From: Bacteroidota bacterium
GTDB taxonomy: Bacteria > Bacteroidota > Bacteroidia > Bacteroidales > VadinHA17
Direction: 5' to 3'
Assembly (NCBI GenBank): GCA_015222065.1
Contig: JADFUQ010000253.1
Coordinates: 1 to 5,155 of the forward strand
Length of the DNA stretch: 5,155 bases
The notes under the pieces were generated by a model, which searched no databases, was not told where the DNA came from, and saw nothing but the letters and a program-made list of their open reading frames with translations. The position numbers and the translations under genes were made by a program. Below, one piece after another: positions 5,042-5,155 of this stretch. Positions within the stretch are counted from its first letter, which is position 1, and every line of letters begins with the position of its first letter.

Positions 5042-5155
5042 CAAATGACAAGCACTAAATTGCAAATAAATTACAAATGACAAGCACCAAATATCAAATA
5101 AATCACAAATGACAAGCACCAAATATCAAATAAATCACAAATGACAAGCACCAAA
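5037..5155 (+). repeat. 32-bp tandem repeat, 3 full units plus a fourth cut by the window edge
   Basis: Units lie at 5037-5068, 5069-5100, 5101-5132 and 5133-5155 (incomplete), with an exact period of 32. The shared core is CAAATGACAAGCACCAAA, beginning at 5074, 5106 and 5138; the first unit, whose core starts at 5042, has T for C in it. Unit 1 differs from unit 3 at three bases and unit 2 at one, so sequence homogeneity increases to the right. The repeats are contiguous with no unique spacers, so this is not a CRISPR array. An inverted relative lies at 2455-2486. No reading frame suggests coding. The array continues beyond the window by an unknown amount. Confidence 0.88.

Noticed and set aside
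5037..5155. CRISPR array
   Set aside because: The 32-bp units abut directly without unique spacers, and no cas gene is present.

Overview
The window looks like chromosomal DNA from an AT-rich member of the Bacteroidota, probably an environmental Bacteroidales-type organism. Four things suggest this: none of the four complete genes has a convincing Shine-Dalgarno site; a TAnnTTTG-type -7 box lies in the divergent promoter region; the protein styles fit; and the intergenic DNA is full of short word-like repeats of a kind I associate with that phylum. The assignment is inference, since no rRNA or other marker gene is present.

Layout. Positions 2-64 probably hold the last 20 codons of an unidentified plus-strand gene. 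Positions 65-656 contain no credible gene. They hold a double-hairpin segment bracketed by a 9-bp direct repeat (61-196), a C/T-rich tract with a 7-8 base period (222-325), and a long imperfect inverted repeat (476-593). Positions 657-2072 (minus) encode a membrane-bound polyprenyl-phosphate sugar-1-phosphate transferase, the enzyme type that starts exopolysaccharide or O-antigen repeat-unit assembly. Positions 2073-2629 are a repeat-packed intergenic region. Positions 2630-3568 (minus) encode a divergent Gfo/Idh/MocA-fold protein that lacks the family's EKP motif. A short divergent control region (3569-3684) separates it from a plus-strand pair: protein-L-isoaspartate O-methyltransferase (3685-4335) and, 6 bases later, a small metallo-beta-lactamase-fold hydrolase of the YcbL/GloC type (4342-4980). 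The window ends in a palindrome overlapping the last stop codon and a 32-bp tandem repeat that runs off the edge.

The two plus-strand genes are almost certainly co-transcribed. Both can be read as housekeeping damage-control functions: repair of aged isoaspartyl proteins, and thioester hydrolysis possibly linked to methylglyoxal detoxification. The sugar transferase stands alone, with no other polysaccharide gene visible in the window.

The least ordinary part is the intergenic DNA. The 32-bp unit repeated in tandem at 5037-5155 has one full inverted copy (29 of 32 bases) at 2455-2486. Around that copy, heptamer word repeats are arranged as mirror-like inverted blocks. I see no CRISPR array, tRNA, rRNA, transposase or defence system, and no clear evidence of a new multi-gene system.
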